From Basidiobolus meristosporus CBS 931.73 (taxonomy: Eukaryota; Basidiobolomycota; Basidiobolomycetes; Basidiobolales; Basidiobolaceae): a DNA stretch of 64,000 bases. The notes beneath the pieces are model-generated. The model made no database searches. It was not told the origin of the DNA and saw nothing but the letters and a program-made list of their open reading frames with translations. Of the stretch, positions 33,515 to 45,087 are shown one piece after another. The stretch lies in contig MCFE01000148.1 in the NCBI GenBank assembly GCA_002104905.1, positions 90,423 through 154,422 of the forward strand, given 5' to 3'. Position numbers and translations under genes: made by a program. Every line of letters starts with the position of its first letter. Positions within the stretch are counted from its first letter, which is position 1.

Positions 33515-33847
33515 TCAGCGAACTAACTTTGGTGTCAGTGTGAATTTTAGCGTATCGAATCTAGGAGAGTTTGTGTCTCCAGGGAATCCCAGGGCGATGG
33601 CATCGTCAAACACCACCTCTTTCAACTTCATCCGTGCACCATTCAAATCGTCCGAGTATACGAAGTCCCCTGCTACTGTGTAGGGCTTCTTCGGAGCCTG
33701 GAATCCGGTCGAGACATCGCTGTTGAGTGACGCGTTGTCTGTTAGTTTTTGTTGTCGTAGTAGAGGCGTGGTCGACCCTTTGCTGGGGTTTTTTGACAAT
33801 CGCTTTAGCAGGTCAGGATGACAACCGGCATTAAGAAAGGAGAACAT
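33515..33847 (-). CDS. Hypothetical small protein
   Basis: A 110-codon minus-strand ORF starts MFSFLNAGCHPDLLKRLSKN and includes PYTVAGDFVYSDDLNGARMK. A TATATAAAC box lies ~75-80 bp upstream (33920-33928) in the right orientation. There is no recognisable domain. An in-frame GTG ten codons upstream is less likely the start. Composition is ordinary for a protein, but without homologues it could be spurious. Confidence 0.4.
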   Translation of the reverse strand: MFSFLNAGCHPDLLKRLSKNPSKGSTTPLLRQQKLTDNASLNSDVSTGFQAPKKPYTVAGDFVYSDDLNGARMKLKEVVFDDAIALGFPGDTNSPRFDTLKFTLTPKLVR

Positions 33848-34995
33848 CGGAAGTTTACAGGCGATGATGACGATCACTGGAGGTTATTGGTTTGTTTTCT
33901 TTGTTCAGACTGGCTTGTTTATATATGGCAGATCGAAACGTCACTTGGTTGACGATTTTGGTCAAGATTAGCGATACCCAAGCCATCACTTTAGGCGGCA
34001 GTCTCAGGAAGCTCTACTGATCATGCAGTACTGATTTCCATGAATTGGCCTTGCAGTTTAGAGTGTTAGGATCGACGTATTCATCCTCTCCTTCCACTAG
34101 TAATTAGTCTAGATTTAGTACGATCTGTACCTTAATGAGGCTGCAATATCACCCAGTCATCGCTATTCGTGCACATCATCACAAAATCCTCGCGGTTGAT
34201 ATGCACAACTGCCACAATGCCATTGTTGTCGAGGGGGGGGGGGTTGGATCTGGAATATCGGAAAGTGCCATCATGCTTTAGGGAAGAGGGAGGAGATCTC
34301 CACATTGCTGTATGCGCATAAGATGCGGATTCTCCAGGTATGCTGCATTGGCATTGAGCTCCTACCTCGGTACCACTTGTTGGTCCATCCGAGATCCGAG
34401 AAGCCTAAAGCTAGGCCTAGCCCATCGTCGTAGTCGAATTGATTTCTATGGAGTGGGGGGGGCCTCGTCTTGCTGAGTGCAGTAAGTAGGAACGCGATAA
34501 ATGTTTAGTCCCCGTTGACGAGCGTCTGAACACACAAAATCAGTGGGCAGTGCCAATACCAAGTACTACCTCTAATATTACAATTAGGCACTTTCAGGTA
34601 AGTGACCATTGGCTACCATGAACAGGCGATACCTATTGGCTCTTCAAAATAGGAATCCTGGAGGTTTGCATTGGACGAAAAGGGGGCAAGGGTTGCAGGG
34701 GATCTGGCATTTTCCCCAGAAACCCCAGCAGTTTCCTGTTGCACCCCCCGGCTTTTGGCATGGAGAGTCTGGGTCATGTGACAAGCGCTATTCGGCAAAC
34801 CGATGATTGAGGGCTTCATGAGGGGTTTCGACAGATGTTTACGCACTATCTACCGGTAGCATGCTACTTGCTAGATTGTTCAATAACCTATTATATCGGT
34901 CCGATAGCTATACCGGAATTTCATCACGGGTCTATAGGATCCACGGGCCGCATTGATATTTGCCTTGACAAAAAACGATGGGTTTATTAACTTGG
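33848..34995. other. Intergenic, no gene seen
   Basis: Holds the TATA box of the small minus-strand ORF and two G runs (near 34228 and 34450). No ORF shows a motif. Confidence 0.45.
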
Positions 34996-35920
34996 TCAAA
35001 TAGTAGTCGAATAATTATCGATATTCCTAAAGGTAGGCGGTGCATCGGGGTAGTGGATTATGGGAGGATACCCAGGATGAGTTTCATCATTATTTGATGA
35101 CTCTGGCAGCTGTGATGGTCTAGGGTGCAATACCAGAGGTGATTTCGAACCACCAGCTTTACTTCGACCGTTATAGGCCGGTGATTCGGGGTCTAGCTCG
35201 ACTCCACTAAACTCCCCGGTCCCCGGGGGAATTCCAACAGAAAACAGCACCGTCCCCTGGTGGGCACTGCCCATCAGTGAATCGTTATCGAAACACTCTC
35301 TGGTCGTGGAGATTTGGCATTTGTCAAACATGGTAGAGCATATTTGACCGGGGTCATTCAAAGACCTGCGATATAAGAGATGGCTCAGTGAGAACATCCG
35401 GATTAATTGACCAACACCCACCCTTGACTATGAAGACTTGGACTGGCTTTCTTCTAGAGGAGACTAAATGAGCTCTGGGGAAACAGAAACAACCTTAAGA
35501 ACCAGCTTACTCTGACATCAACGACTCGGACTTCCCTGTTGTAGTACCTTTTTATCAAGTCTTCATGGTCCACAGCAGAAGAATACTGGGATCGAATAAG
35601 TATTGAGCCATTCAGGTCAATCCAGAGTTGGAAATTACCAGATGGCACGCATCCTTAGAATCAAACATCAGCAACACCACCTTACGGTCACAGAGGACGG
35701 AAAGCTCATGAGCCTTCTTTATCAACCCGCTACATCGTCGACTAAAGGTAACCTGAAGGCTCGAGTAAATATCAGTATGGTGACATCTCAATCTCGTGGA
35801 TCAATTACGTGTTTTTGCTTTTCGTTCTCGATCGTCTTTATCTGGAAGCAAGTGTGTTAGAGCGGCAACAATGTTTTGTGGCCAAGGACGCCTCACTACC
35901 TTGAGTTTCTTGCGACCCAT
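34996..35920 (-). CDS. MADS-box (SRF/MEF2-type) transcription factor
   Basis: Six exons on the minus strand (35900-35920, 35809-35841, 35639-35752, 35511-35585, 35422-35453, 34996-35365) total 645 nt, 214 residues, all in phase. The first three exons assemble a MADS box: [38 protein letters not shown], then [18 protein letters not shown]. The MADS box binds CArG-like DNA as a dimer. Exon 4 adds an [20 protein letters not shown] extension; the rest is serine/proline-rich and likely disordered. The 7- and 11-codon first exons are very small. MADS proteins in fungi control cell wall integrity, mating or development. It is short for an RlmA/Mcm1 type, so its role is open. Confidence 0.82.
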
Positions 35921-36389
35921 ATCAGCAGGATTTTCCAATGATGTAGAGATACCAGTCTCATGAAGGTAGCACGTATTTAAGTTCTATTGAGAGGCGATAA
36001 TTCATGGCCCTAAGATGCCTATTGGCCGTTTAGATAGAACACATAAGCCTACAAAATAGCAAAGAACAGTTGGCAACTAGCCACTCGACCCTATTTTGAT
36101 GTTTATGAGTGGCTGTTGATAAAGCCAGGTAAAGGGTACCAGCTTATCTTGACTAATTACTGCCAATCAAGCACCTCTTACCTGCACCGCCAAGACGTTG
36201 TCAAGGTGAATCCTCCGCCCATCACCCTGGCAACCATACGTGAGTCTGGAACCTCCTACACTGCTGGCCAAACAATTCCGAATTATATTGAAACGATGAA
36301 ACATCTCGAGTGTAATAATACTCGTCGTGTGAGTTCCATCGACAACTGGTGTTTCCTCTGATCGTCTCATAGTGAAACTGCCCAGTCAG
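35921..36389. other. Upstream region of the MADS gene, no clear gene
   Basis: A protein-like minus-strand piece, VPDSRMVARVMGGGFTLTTS (near 36260-36190), ends at a possible splice donor GTAAGAGG. It has no start, and I recognise no family. Confidence 0.35.
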
Positions 36390-36740
36390 TTAAGCTTCGG
36401 TGATGACTTCGGCCTCCGCCTCAATTTTCAGGGGACGGCCACTCTTCGGATCAGAGTCAAACATACGTGGGCCCATGCTGTTGCGAGGCAATCTGATAGC
36501 AAACCACCGGTGTTATCCGATTAGTGGAGATTAGAGTGTATCTTGGGCATTTATGCGACCATCTCAATTCCGAATCACTAGTAAGCAAGGCCCCAACAAA
36601 GGCCTTGGGGTCCACCAACACATTTCGAGATCAAGCATAGCATCTGTTGCCATTGTAACCGAAATCTGCTTGGTAGGCTAACCCAGCCAGTCCCCATCGA
36701 GGGGGAAGCTTGACACTTGGATCAGGTTTCATCAGTTTCT
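36390..36740 (-). pseudogene. Fragment of an unidentified gene
   Basis: The minus strand has PDPSVKLPPRWGLAGLAYQA (36740-36680), VLVDPKAFVGALLTSDSELR (36615-36555) and a C-terminal exon FAIRLPRNSMGPRMFDSDPK, then RPLKIEAEAEVITEA and a stop at 36390. Possible introns separate them. Codon use looks genuine, but I cannot name the family or build a complete frame; probably a relic. Confidence 0.4.
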
Positions 36741-39700
36741 TGATAAGATTATGCTGGAACCTATGCAATTAGGACTCAGCTCAGCATAATCTCCGTCGCT
36801 GGAATATACCCACAACCCCCCCAGCATGTATGTTACCGAGAGATTACAACTACGACACACAGATAAGCTGGATCAATAGGCTGCTAGCGGCATTCGAGCA
36901 ATGCATTCCCTTTGGCTATTCTTAATTACACTCACGGCTATCTGTGAAGAGGTCATGCTGATGTGTGTTTTGCAACCTCGCCCAGTAACCTTCACGGCGG
37001 TTCGATTGCGTATGCCTGCCTCGCACTCTTTCACATGTTGTTCGAATAGATTTTGAGTTGCTGATATTGAATTACGACGGCATGAGGCAGACCCATGCAA
37101 AAGGTTGGGTGCTGGGAGGGGTGGGAATCTGAGAGGGCAGAATCGATAGTATGGATTTCCGAGGCTCCCTCATGGTGGCACCAAATACCTCGTGGTGGAC
37201 TCTTCGAAGTATCTGGTGATCGGGTTGGAAACAGGTAGCCAATTCATCGTTTTGCCTAAATGTTTAACCACGGCATTACATCTCATCCAACGAACCCAAT
37301 CAAGAATGCAATGGATTCGGTGCATTCGAACTCCTTCGCGCTCAGTCTGTGGCAGCAATACCCGTTGCCGCACGTTACCTTTTGACCATCCTCCAGCTCC
37401 AATGGCTCTGTGATTGATTATCAAGCGATCAATCATCGGGGAATGTAGCGGTACGAATGGAACGCAAACTGCCGCCGCGGACTGAAATCCATGTACCCAC
37501 TCACCATACCACCAGCACCATCACTTTGGATCTCTTATCTGAAAACAGATCAATCTGCGAAACCGAACAAATACTGTGGTTTCGTGTTCCAGAGAATGGG
37601 GATACCAATATAGGGCGAGCCTACCTGCGATCCCCCCAGTGATCAGGTTGGATACCAATCGGTTCTGGAAACCCGATAGCTCTGTGCTATGCTTCACGAA
37701 TGGATTCACCGTTGGTGTTCATCGGAAATTTATCTGCGCATGGCCAATTTGGAGCAGATTTAGGGGCCGTCTCCACCGCCATCTTCACTCAGGGCGAGAT
37801 AGAACCCAGTGGCCAATGATTGTGGAGGCCCTGATGAAATCAATAGGAAACTGTGTTTGCAGGCTCCTCATTTCCCGCAAATAAAAATGAAGCAAGGCAC
37901 TTCATGCGTAAACTATTGACTGTGAGAGCAAAGTGGATCGAAGCCCAGCCCAGCCAATCAGGGGGAAGATCCACGCATCGTGTTCTTGCCCATGCGGAAC
38001 TTGGCCACAGAGCATCCAAGATTCGTGGTAACTTTTCCAAACCCAAGTGCTGCTCTGGCCTCGGAAATATCTTTTGACGGAGACAACCACGCCCCTCTGC
38101 AATCTTCCCACATGCATCTGAGAGTCGGATCTTCGCAAGTACCTTCCAGAGGATCGCTTTTGGATTGACAATCGATGAAGTAACCAGCACAGTCTGCCAC
38201 CCGGCATTCCTCTGCACACATACACCGGGTGCATGGAGCCTGTCAACCATGGACATACTCTAAAGTCGAGGCGTGCCCCCACCCCTAGTTCTCTACACCC
38301 GCTGCGATTTCAGGGATGCGCTTGTTGGATACCCTTCCAGAGTGCCACCCCGGAGCGAGGTGTCCATGTCCCACCAAATATTACTGAATGCACTCAGATA
38401 TATTTCCTACCCTCTTTTGGCAATGGACCTTCCTGATTGAGGAGGCTGAATATCGAAGTTATGTCACCCTAATCACCTACCCTGCCTGCCTAATCCGGCA
38501 TGTCACCAATATATCACTGTGAGAGTATCGTCGAGAAAATATCAGCTACGCATCGAATAGGTAGGGCGAGGACTCTTTTTACTCATTTGGACCTGCAGGA
38601 ATAGCATCTGTCATATTTTCATAAACCAATAGCCAGATTTGTAGTACGCAGAGTAATCGTGTGATGAGTTTGATGCTTGCTGGATATATCTGGTAAATCG
38701 TCCTACTCGATGAAGAGGTACTGCTACCTAGGAACTCTGGTCTCATGATCATCTTCTCGGGAGAATGGTGCTTTCGGATACGCACGCCTGTCGTCCACGA
38801 TGGTACCAACAGTGGGTGCTTATCTTAGATCTATGAGGTACGTCTTTGGGATGTCCAGTGACCCCGCCTAAACTGGGGCAGACAACATGTATGTGGATGG
38901 GCATTGAGTGTTCTTTGGTCTGGGAAAGCTGTCGCCATAGGCCGTTGCCCGGCCAATGACGCGGCGGATTCCTAAGCTGGCTTTCCCAGGACTGTTCGCA
39001 GAAATCTGCAATCCTCGCAAATTGGTTAGCCTGATCAATTACCTATCAACCAGATAAGCGATCCGTTTGACTGGCTCCCACAACCGGTTTGAGATCCAGT
39101 GATGTTGGGACGGTTGAGACATCCCACCCCTGGCATTCAATTGACTGGCTACTCTAGTGCAATATTCAGATCACCATTCCAAATCCAGTAGTCGCAATGG
39201 GTGAACGGTATCGAAACAAGGTTGGGATTACGCGTAACTGGCATCCGATCACATACCTGGCAAATGGTGGAGAGGTTGCTCAGTGGAAGGATGGACCAAT
39301 TCTTGTGTTCGAACTTATTGCCATCCAGGTGACACACACAGGTATATCCGGTTTTGTCAATTTCTATCATTCCTATCTTCTCTGATGGGACATGCGCCCT
39401 GCTAGTTTTTTATGGGAATGGATTGGTGTGCGGATTTGGAATGTAAACTTACCATGGACTAATAGGTCAATCCTCGTGGGACAATGACCGATGCGGCCGG
39501 TTTGCAAGCGAAGGCGAATGGTTTTCTGGAATGGGCGTGATGTGTGTGATTGCTGATAGAAAACGCAACCGCCAGCCAGCTCAAGGATTCTTCTCCTTCG
39601 GCCCAAATCAGTGTTTCCCTTCCTCTGTATGCGTGGAATGCCAGACAAACCGTCTCTCGTAAGCGACTACGCAGGCTGGAACGTGAGAGACCATCCCGCT

Positions 39701-40463
39701 TAAACGGACGAGGCGATGCTCAATAGGCATAATGGCATCACTGTCTTGGTCAGGTGGGCATTCTGATAGGAAGTGGTAGCAGGTAGCATGAGAAAGCAAT
39801 ATATCAATATTGCTATATCCAGCTCTGGATGTAGGCAGAGCATGTCGAGTAGACATGTGGGACTGACATTTTTCCATGGTGTTCCGTTTCTGGAACTCGG
39901 CACGTTATACTGTGCTACTTATTGTTGCTCCTAATATATCTCCAGAAGTGGGCAATATCACTTGATATGATGGCAGCTTTCTTGAGGAATCGACATTTTC
40001 GACCAATGGTTGGTGGAGTAGCCTTAGTCCTAATAAACTATCGGGATGATGTTTATCGATACGGTTCGATTGTGCAGTGGCAGTAGATTTGCTATCACGG
40101 TACCTTGACAGTCATTGATGATGAAATCGCATGGTTTAGAATATTCTTACATTGATTTATTTCTTAAAGCTTAAAGCCTACTTCACACCATAATCTGGTG
40201 CACAAATCAAAGGCCATTCGCGCAAATGCCCTTCACATGAATGGGTCAACCAGAATCTAGAAGAAATTCTCCCATAATGCTTGGTGCCCTTATTCGCTGT
40301 TTGTCTCACTTCCAGCAATCAACCTTTCAGTCTTAAGCTCGTATCAGCCGATCACATTAATTTGGGGTATATTTGATTGGATCACACTCGGATGCTGGCA
40401 ATACTAGCTAGGGGAAACATGATGGTAATTTGCCGAAGCGATCCGTTCCAGCGCAGCTTCCCT
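36741..40463. other. Long gene-poor stretch
   Basis: 3.7 kb of ordinary composition with many short overlapping ORFs (for example at 37840-38282 in all three minus frames) and no recognisable domain, RNA gene or repeat. Either degraded genes or upstream sequence of the kinase at 40627. Confidence 0.4.
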
Positions 40464-40471
40464 ATATAACC
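40464..40471 (+). promoter_or_regulatory. Possible TATA box of kinase 1
   Basis: CTATATAA lies ~160 bp upstream of the kinase start codon, in the right orientation. Confidence 0.45.
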
Positions 40472-40626
40472 GAGCCAATTCCCTACCGAGTCGATAGTGT
40501 TGAGTTGTGCTCTGCCTTATACATTTACTCTAATCAAGTAACTTTCTATCATCTTGTAGTAAGCAGTAGTTTATATTCCCGGGTATCTTACTCCATTCGA
40601 ACCGAGTCACTCATTACTAACTGAAA

Positions 40627-41889
40627 ATGCCTGCTACCAAACCACTCATGATCCCATACCTTGGGGCCGACAAGGCTCGTGTTGGTGCTAATTCACCCAA
40701 CAAGGGGATCAGCATCCCCTATCACTCTGAGGAGAGTCTAGTCTCTCATTATTCCACCAAATTTGATAGTTGCTCCATCAAGTCTGGCTTTACCAGCATC
40801 GCCTCGACTGCACCAAGCACACCCACCAATACTAGCAATGCCGCCCACGATTCATTCACCATCGGCATGTCCTCTCTCTACAAGGTCCCCAGTAGATTCA
40901 TCTTTCGTGATGCGAAGAAGGACAGAAAGTCCTTCACATCCAAGCACTTCAGCTTCCTCTCAAACATGCTGAAGAAGCCTAGCAAGCCTTGCGAACAAAC
41001 CTTGCCCAAGCGCCAGACACGCTACTACGCACCCCTGTTGGATGCTCTCAGAAAGCGCGCTGCTCCCTCATTGAACCAGCTTTACGGTGAATTTACCGAC
41101 TCGATTTCATGTGGACCTGGCGGCGGCGTGAGAGAAACCCTCTGCCCTCGGACCGGCCACAAATACGCCGTGAAGAGCTTCCGTAAAATGAAGGAAGGAG
41201 AGAGCGAGAAGCGGTACTACGAGTGGATTAGCAATGAGGTGTACATCGCCGCCTCGTTGGTGCACGAGAACGTCATTCAAACCGTCGATGTTATCATGGA
41301 GGACAATCAAATTCACGAGGTGATGGAGTACTGCCCTCAAGATTTGTTCAATGTCATCAATGATAATGACTTGACCCCACAACAAATCAACACCTATTTC
41401 AGCCAGCTGATGCATGGGCTAGCATATCTGCATCATCGGGGGGTCGCCCACCGGGATCTGAAGTTGGAGAATCTTTGTGTTGATCAGAAAGGAACCCTGA
41501 AAATTATCGATTTCGGATGTGCGTTCATCTTTCTGGACCCCCTCAGCGAAGAGAACCGGGCCAAGGCATGCGAGCTCACCGGCTCCGATCCATACATCGC
41601 GCCAGAGATCTTTAGCAGGAAGCCCTACGATGCAGCCAAAGCCGACATCTGGTCGGCCGCTATCATCTACCTTTGCATGGTCCTGAAGAAATTCCCTTGG
41701 GATGTCGCCAAGGACACCGAAAACAACTACAAGCTCTATCAACAATATCGGGACAATGAGGACTTCTTCATCCACCTCCCCAAGGAGTCATTTCCCCTAA
41801 TCCGCAAAATGTTGGATCCCAACCCAGACACCCGTATCACAGTGAATGAGGTGTTTGAGGATAGTTGGTTCCAATCCATAACTGTCTAA
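40627..41889 (+). CDS. Fungal Ser/Thr protein kinase, NPR1/HAL-type, paralog 1
   Basis: An intronless 420-residue ORF. The kinase domain starts near residue 160: GPGGGVRE loop, AVKSF (ATP lysine), IHEVMEYCPQDL hinge, HRDLKLENLC catalytic loop, IIDFGCAF, APEIF and DIWSAAIIYLC. All catalytic residues are present. The N-terminal ~150 residues are low-complexity, with two blocks shared with paralog 2: KGISIPYHSEESL and SSLYKVPSRFIFRD. The sequence resembles the fungal NPR1/HRK1/HAL4/HAL5 group, which regulates nutrient and ion transporters at the plasma membrane; that role is inferred. Its tandem paralog lies 3.2 kb downstream on the same strand. Confidence 0.9.
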   Translation: MPATKPLMIPYLGADKARVGANSPNKGISIPYHSEESLVSHYSTKFDSCSIKSGFTSIASTAPSTPTNTSNAAHDSFTIGMSSLYKVPSRFIFRDAKKDRKSFTSKHFSFLSNMLKKPSKPCEQTLPKRQTRYYAPLLDALRKRAAPSLNQLYGEFTDSISCGPGGGVRETLCPRTGHKYAVKSFRKMKEGESEKRYYEWISNEVYIAASLVHENVIQTVDVIMEDNQIHEVMEYCPQDLFNVINDNDLTPQQINTYFSQLMHGLAYLHHRGVAHRDLKLENLCVDQKGTLKIIDFGCAFIFLDPLSEENRAKACELTGSDPYIAPEIFSRKPYDAAKADIWSAAIIYLCMVLKKFPWDVAKDTENNYKLYQQYRDNEDFFIHLPKESFPLIRKMLDPNPDTRITVNEVFEDSWFQSITV

Positions 41890-44800
41890 GCTTCCGAGAG
41901 GCGACATCTATCCTTCCTGCAGCCTTACTAGCATTGTAATTTTAATTCACGCATTTCTCATCATTTGCACACTGTAATATTTGAACCATAACCACATAAT
42001 TGCTGACCATTAGAGAATCGAGCGCCAATCAGCGTAATAAATTCGTGATCGAGCCTATCCTGCAGTTACTTCGGTTGATGTGGCGAGCATTCCACGGCTA
42101 TAAGTTGAGCCATGGAGATCTTCCCACGGATGACCAATTATTACTAATCTATGGTAGGCAACCTTGTATTAATATCGCCAGATAATCTTCGTCCCCATAC
42201 GCATCACTTTGAGGGCCCTCCCTTGTTGGAAGTGGTAGTACTGGTGTTGTGATTGTAGTGGAAGAACATTGGCTACGAATCTCATCATCGCTGCTGTTAT
42301 GATTAGACAGCCCCCGTCGGCGGTATCACCCACAGATTGTTAGAATATGAATTCGGCACTAAACTATAGTCCGGACTCCTAACCCTATCTCCACACCAGT
42401 TTTACGAAGAGGTCATCCATGAATCATCCATACAATTGCTGATTGTATTTTCTGATCGATCGACACTGAGTGGTTGGCGTATTCTTGGCCCCTCGTCTTT
42501 GGAAAATCTCTCCGGTTATTTCCACTCGCTTTCTACCCGCCACTAAGCGTTCTGCCATGCCAAGGCCTGGGAAGCAAAACCCCTTTCCTCGACTTTGATT
42601 TATTGGTCCTTCCCGCAGGGGAATTTATCCAGACGAATTTACCAACGAGCTACTGAAGCTGTCGCTATGGTCGACAGAGGGTGTGTTGCTACATCTTGTA
42701 AAACTCTGTTCGCAGTTCTCTAGTTTAAGATCGGTGGGCAACTGTGGATGCCACTCAGCAATGGCATCGAAGCGCTCTTGAGGCTAGTCATCCTCTCGCT
42801 TCCTACCGATCTGCTTTCACTAGCTCCCAAATGCGTTCACGCGATGACCAGGTCCAGCGATAGAAATCTCGTTAGTCCAGCCATCAGGGAACCAATACTG
42901 AACTACCGTTCGAAGAAAAGCTCGCATAGACTGTCGGAATTACCGGGTTCTGAAGAAGATATTCAATTCGCAGCCACTCTGTACCATAACAGCACTCGCA
43001 TGAGGCAGTAACTCTGCCGGACTGGACCAAACCTTGAACCAAGGTGGAGATTTTTACTGGAATCGCCAGTGCGGGCATTCCATGGTCGTAACAGGTAGTG
43101 CTCGGAAAGCATCTCAAGCAAGGATGGGGGCCTTGTGTTGCCTCTTTGAATAGGATGAGGCGGAAATTTCTTAAATAAATGAACTGTCCATCTGGTACAT
43201 CAGCAACGGATAAGCAGATGATATCCTGGCATGAGTACCTTGTCAACTCACCAAGGGATCACGGAGCACCTTTATACAAGGATACAAGGAAACACCCTTA
43301 CTCTAAGAATGAGACTTTCAAATGCTCGGGGCAAGTTACACAAAACCATTTACAAAAGCGTGGCCTGCAGAAACGGTTCGCGCTGTTGTAGTATTGCCTC
43401 TGTATTGGTGACTCGAAATCTTAGTATTTGACGAACAATTGCCTGTCACAGCTTGCCTACCAAAGGACAAAACAACATGCATGAATCACATTTTAATCGA
43501 TGAGGTTTCCGAGAATACCCACTATGCCGTGACCGGACATTTGGGATAAATACTTAGGATTCGATTCTGAGCAGCAGGAAAATGCACTGGCCAGAGTCGA
43601 GAGCCCTGATACATGTAATAATACTATGCGCCACAGAATAGCGTCTCTTTAAGAAAATGCAGTCGTTCGTCTTAGCTTCATCATCGCTAGGGCCACTTCC
43701 GCGGCTCATTGTCACTAGATATGCTTAAAGCGTATATAACGTATCCGGGGTTTCATGTGCATGGCCCCGCCGAGATCCATGGGTATTCAGACAAAGCAAT
43801 GCGCACTAGCAGAGAACGGATTTAATGTAGACAATTCGAATATACCACGTACACCTCTCTTCGTGATGATGCGGAGGCTGCACCGTACTAAGAATACCAT
43901 GAATGGGTGGTGGATCTCATCAAAGGGTTGAGTTGAGTGGCAATCCAACTTACTAACCATCAATGGATATCAGCATGGTTGGCGTAGTTGGTTGGACACA
44001 TCATACCTCGTCACCACCCGGCAGAAGTACATGAGGTAGAGGTGATCAACTGACTTCCAGCTACCTCTCTATTGATAGCCAACAGCCGCCACCTTTACGG
44101 ACAGATGTTTGGATCTGCCACACACCCCTCATATTCTAAATAGTTGAATCATGCTCTCTTGTACCACTAGCGAAGGAATCCATCTATTCTTGCATACGTC
44201 AAACTCAAAGTCCCTGATTTGGTGGTCAAATGACCTATATTTTCCCCTTTTAGATCTCAATTATGGCAGTAGATCGATCCCGCAAATATCGTGATCCAGC
44301 TCCGGGTGATCAGCGGCCGGATGGATTTGGAAATCCAGGATCGGATCACATGGTAGGAAGGTACACTTGGCCTATCAACCAGCCAATGGCCATCAGTCAT
44401 CCGCCATCTATCTACAACCCATTGACACTTAAGCTATGAATATGACTAGTGAGCTACGAAAGCCCTATCGTTGGCGTGAAGGAGCTCGGGATAAGCGGGC
44501 TCCTGCAAACGTGCATATACTTTGCTGGTCTTGTCAATGCTCGACAACAATCAAAACTGCCGACCAACTCCGCTTAGCCTCAAATATCACGGCGAGGTGG
44601 CTGTGAATGGATGGGTCTCATGTATTGTCATCCATCTGACTCTGAGCCATTGACTAAGCCCAGCCCATTCGTCGAATATAGCGAATTGTAGAAGATGAGA
44701 AAGGCACTGGCTCAACTAATCCAAAACTCTTCTCCTTCCAGTTGGGGCTCGGTGAAACCATAAGCTACGGGCCTTATTTTGTTGCAAAAAAGGTTACTTC

Positions 44801-44971
44801 ATAGTTTAATAGTTTGTTATGTAATGTCATCCATCACAAGCAACAATCATTCGATTAAACCATATTACCGTGATCGGTGGCAATTTCCGCCTTCCATATA
44901 GACCAACAGAAACCGATTACTTGATTGGTACGTTTGCCAAGATAGAAAACCCAAGTGTGATGAACTAGAGT
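41890..44971. other. Intergenic between the two kinases, no gene seen
   Basis: 3.1 kb without a recognisable gene. A short open piece, MAVDRSRKYRDPAPGDQRPD at 44263, ends at a possible splice donor, but no continuation is found. ORFs at 42884-43246 (minus) and 42748-43011 show no motif. Confidence 0.45.
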
Positions 44972-44980
44972 GTTATAAAA
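44972..44980 (+). promoter_or_regulatory. Possible TATA box of kinase 2
   Basis: TTATAAAAAG lies ~115 bp upstream of the ATG at 45088. Confidence 0.5.
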
Positions 44981-45087
44981 AGAGTTCAGACATCAAGCAA
45001 ATCTTGGAATTTCTTAGCAACCATTAGAATCTCTTTCGTTGTTTGACATCAGACATTCAAGCACTTGCTGCGAGTATCTCTTTGTCA

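Noticed and set aside
34225-34240. Poly-G run
   Set aside because: A single homopolymer with no associated structure.
37840-38282. Three overlapping minus-strand ORFs, one cysteine-rich
   Set aside because: All three frames are open at once, there is no start or promoter context, and no domain is recognisable; likely chance in GC-richer sequence.
42884-43246. 120-codon minus-strand ORF between the kinases
   Set aside because: No motif, no clear start and no supporting splice or promoter signals.
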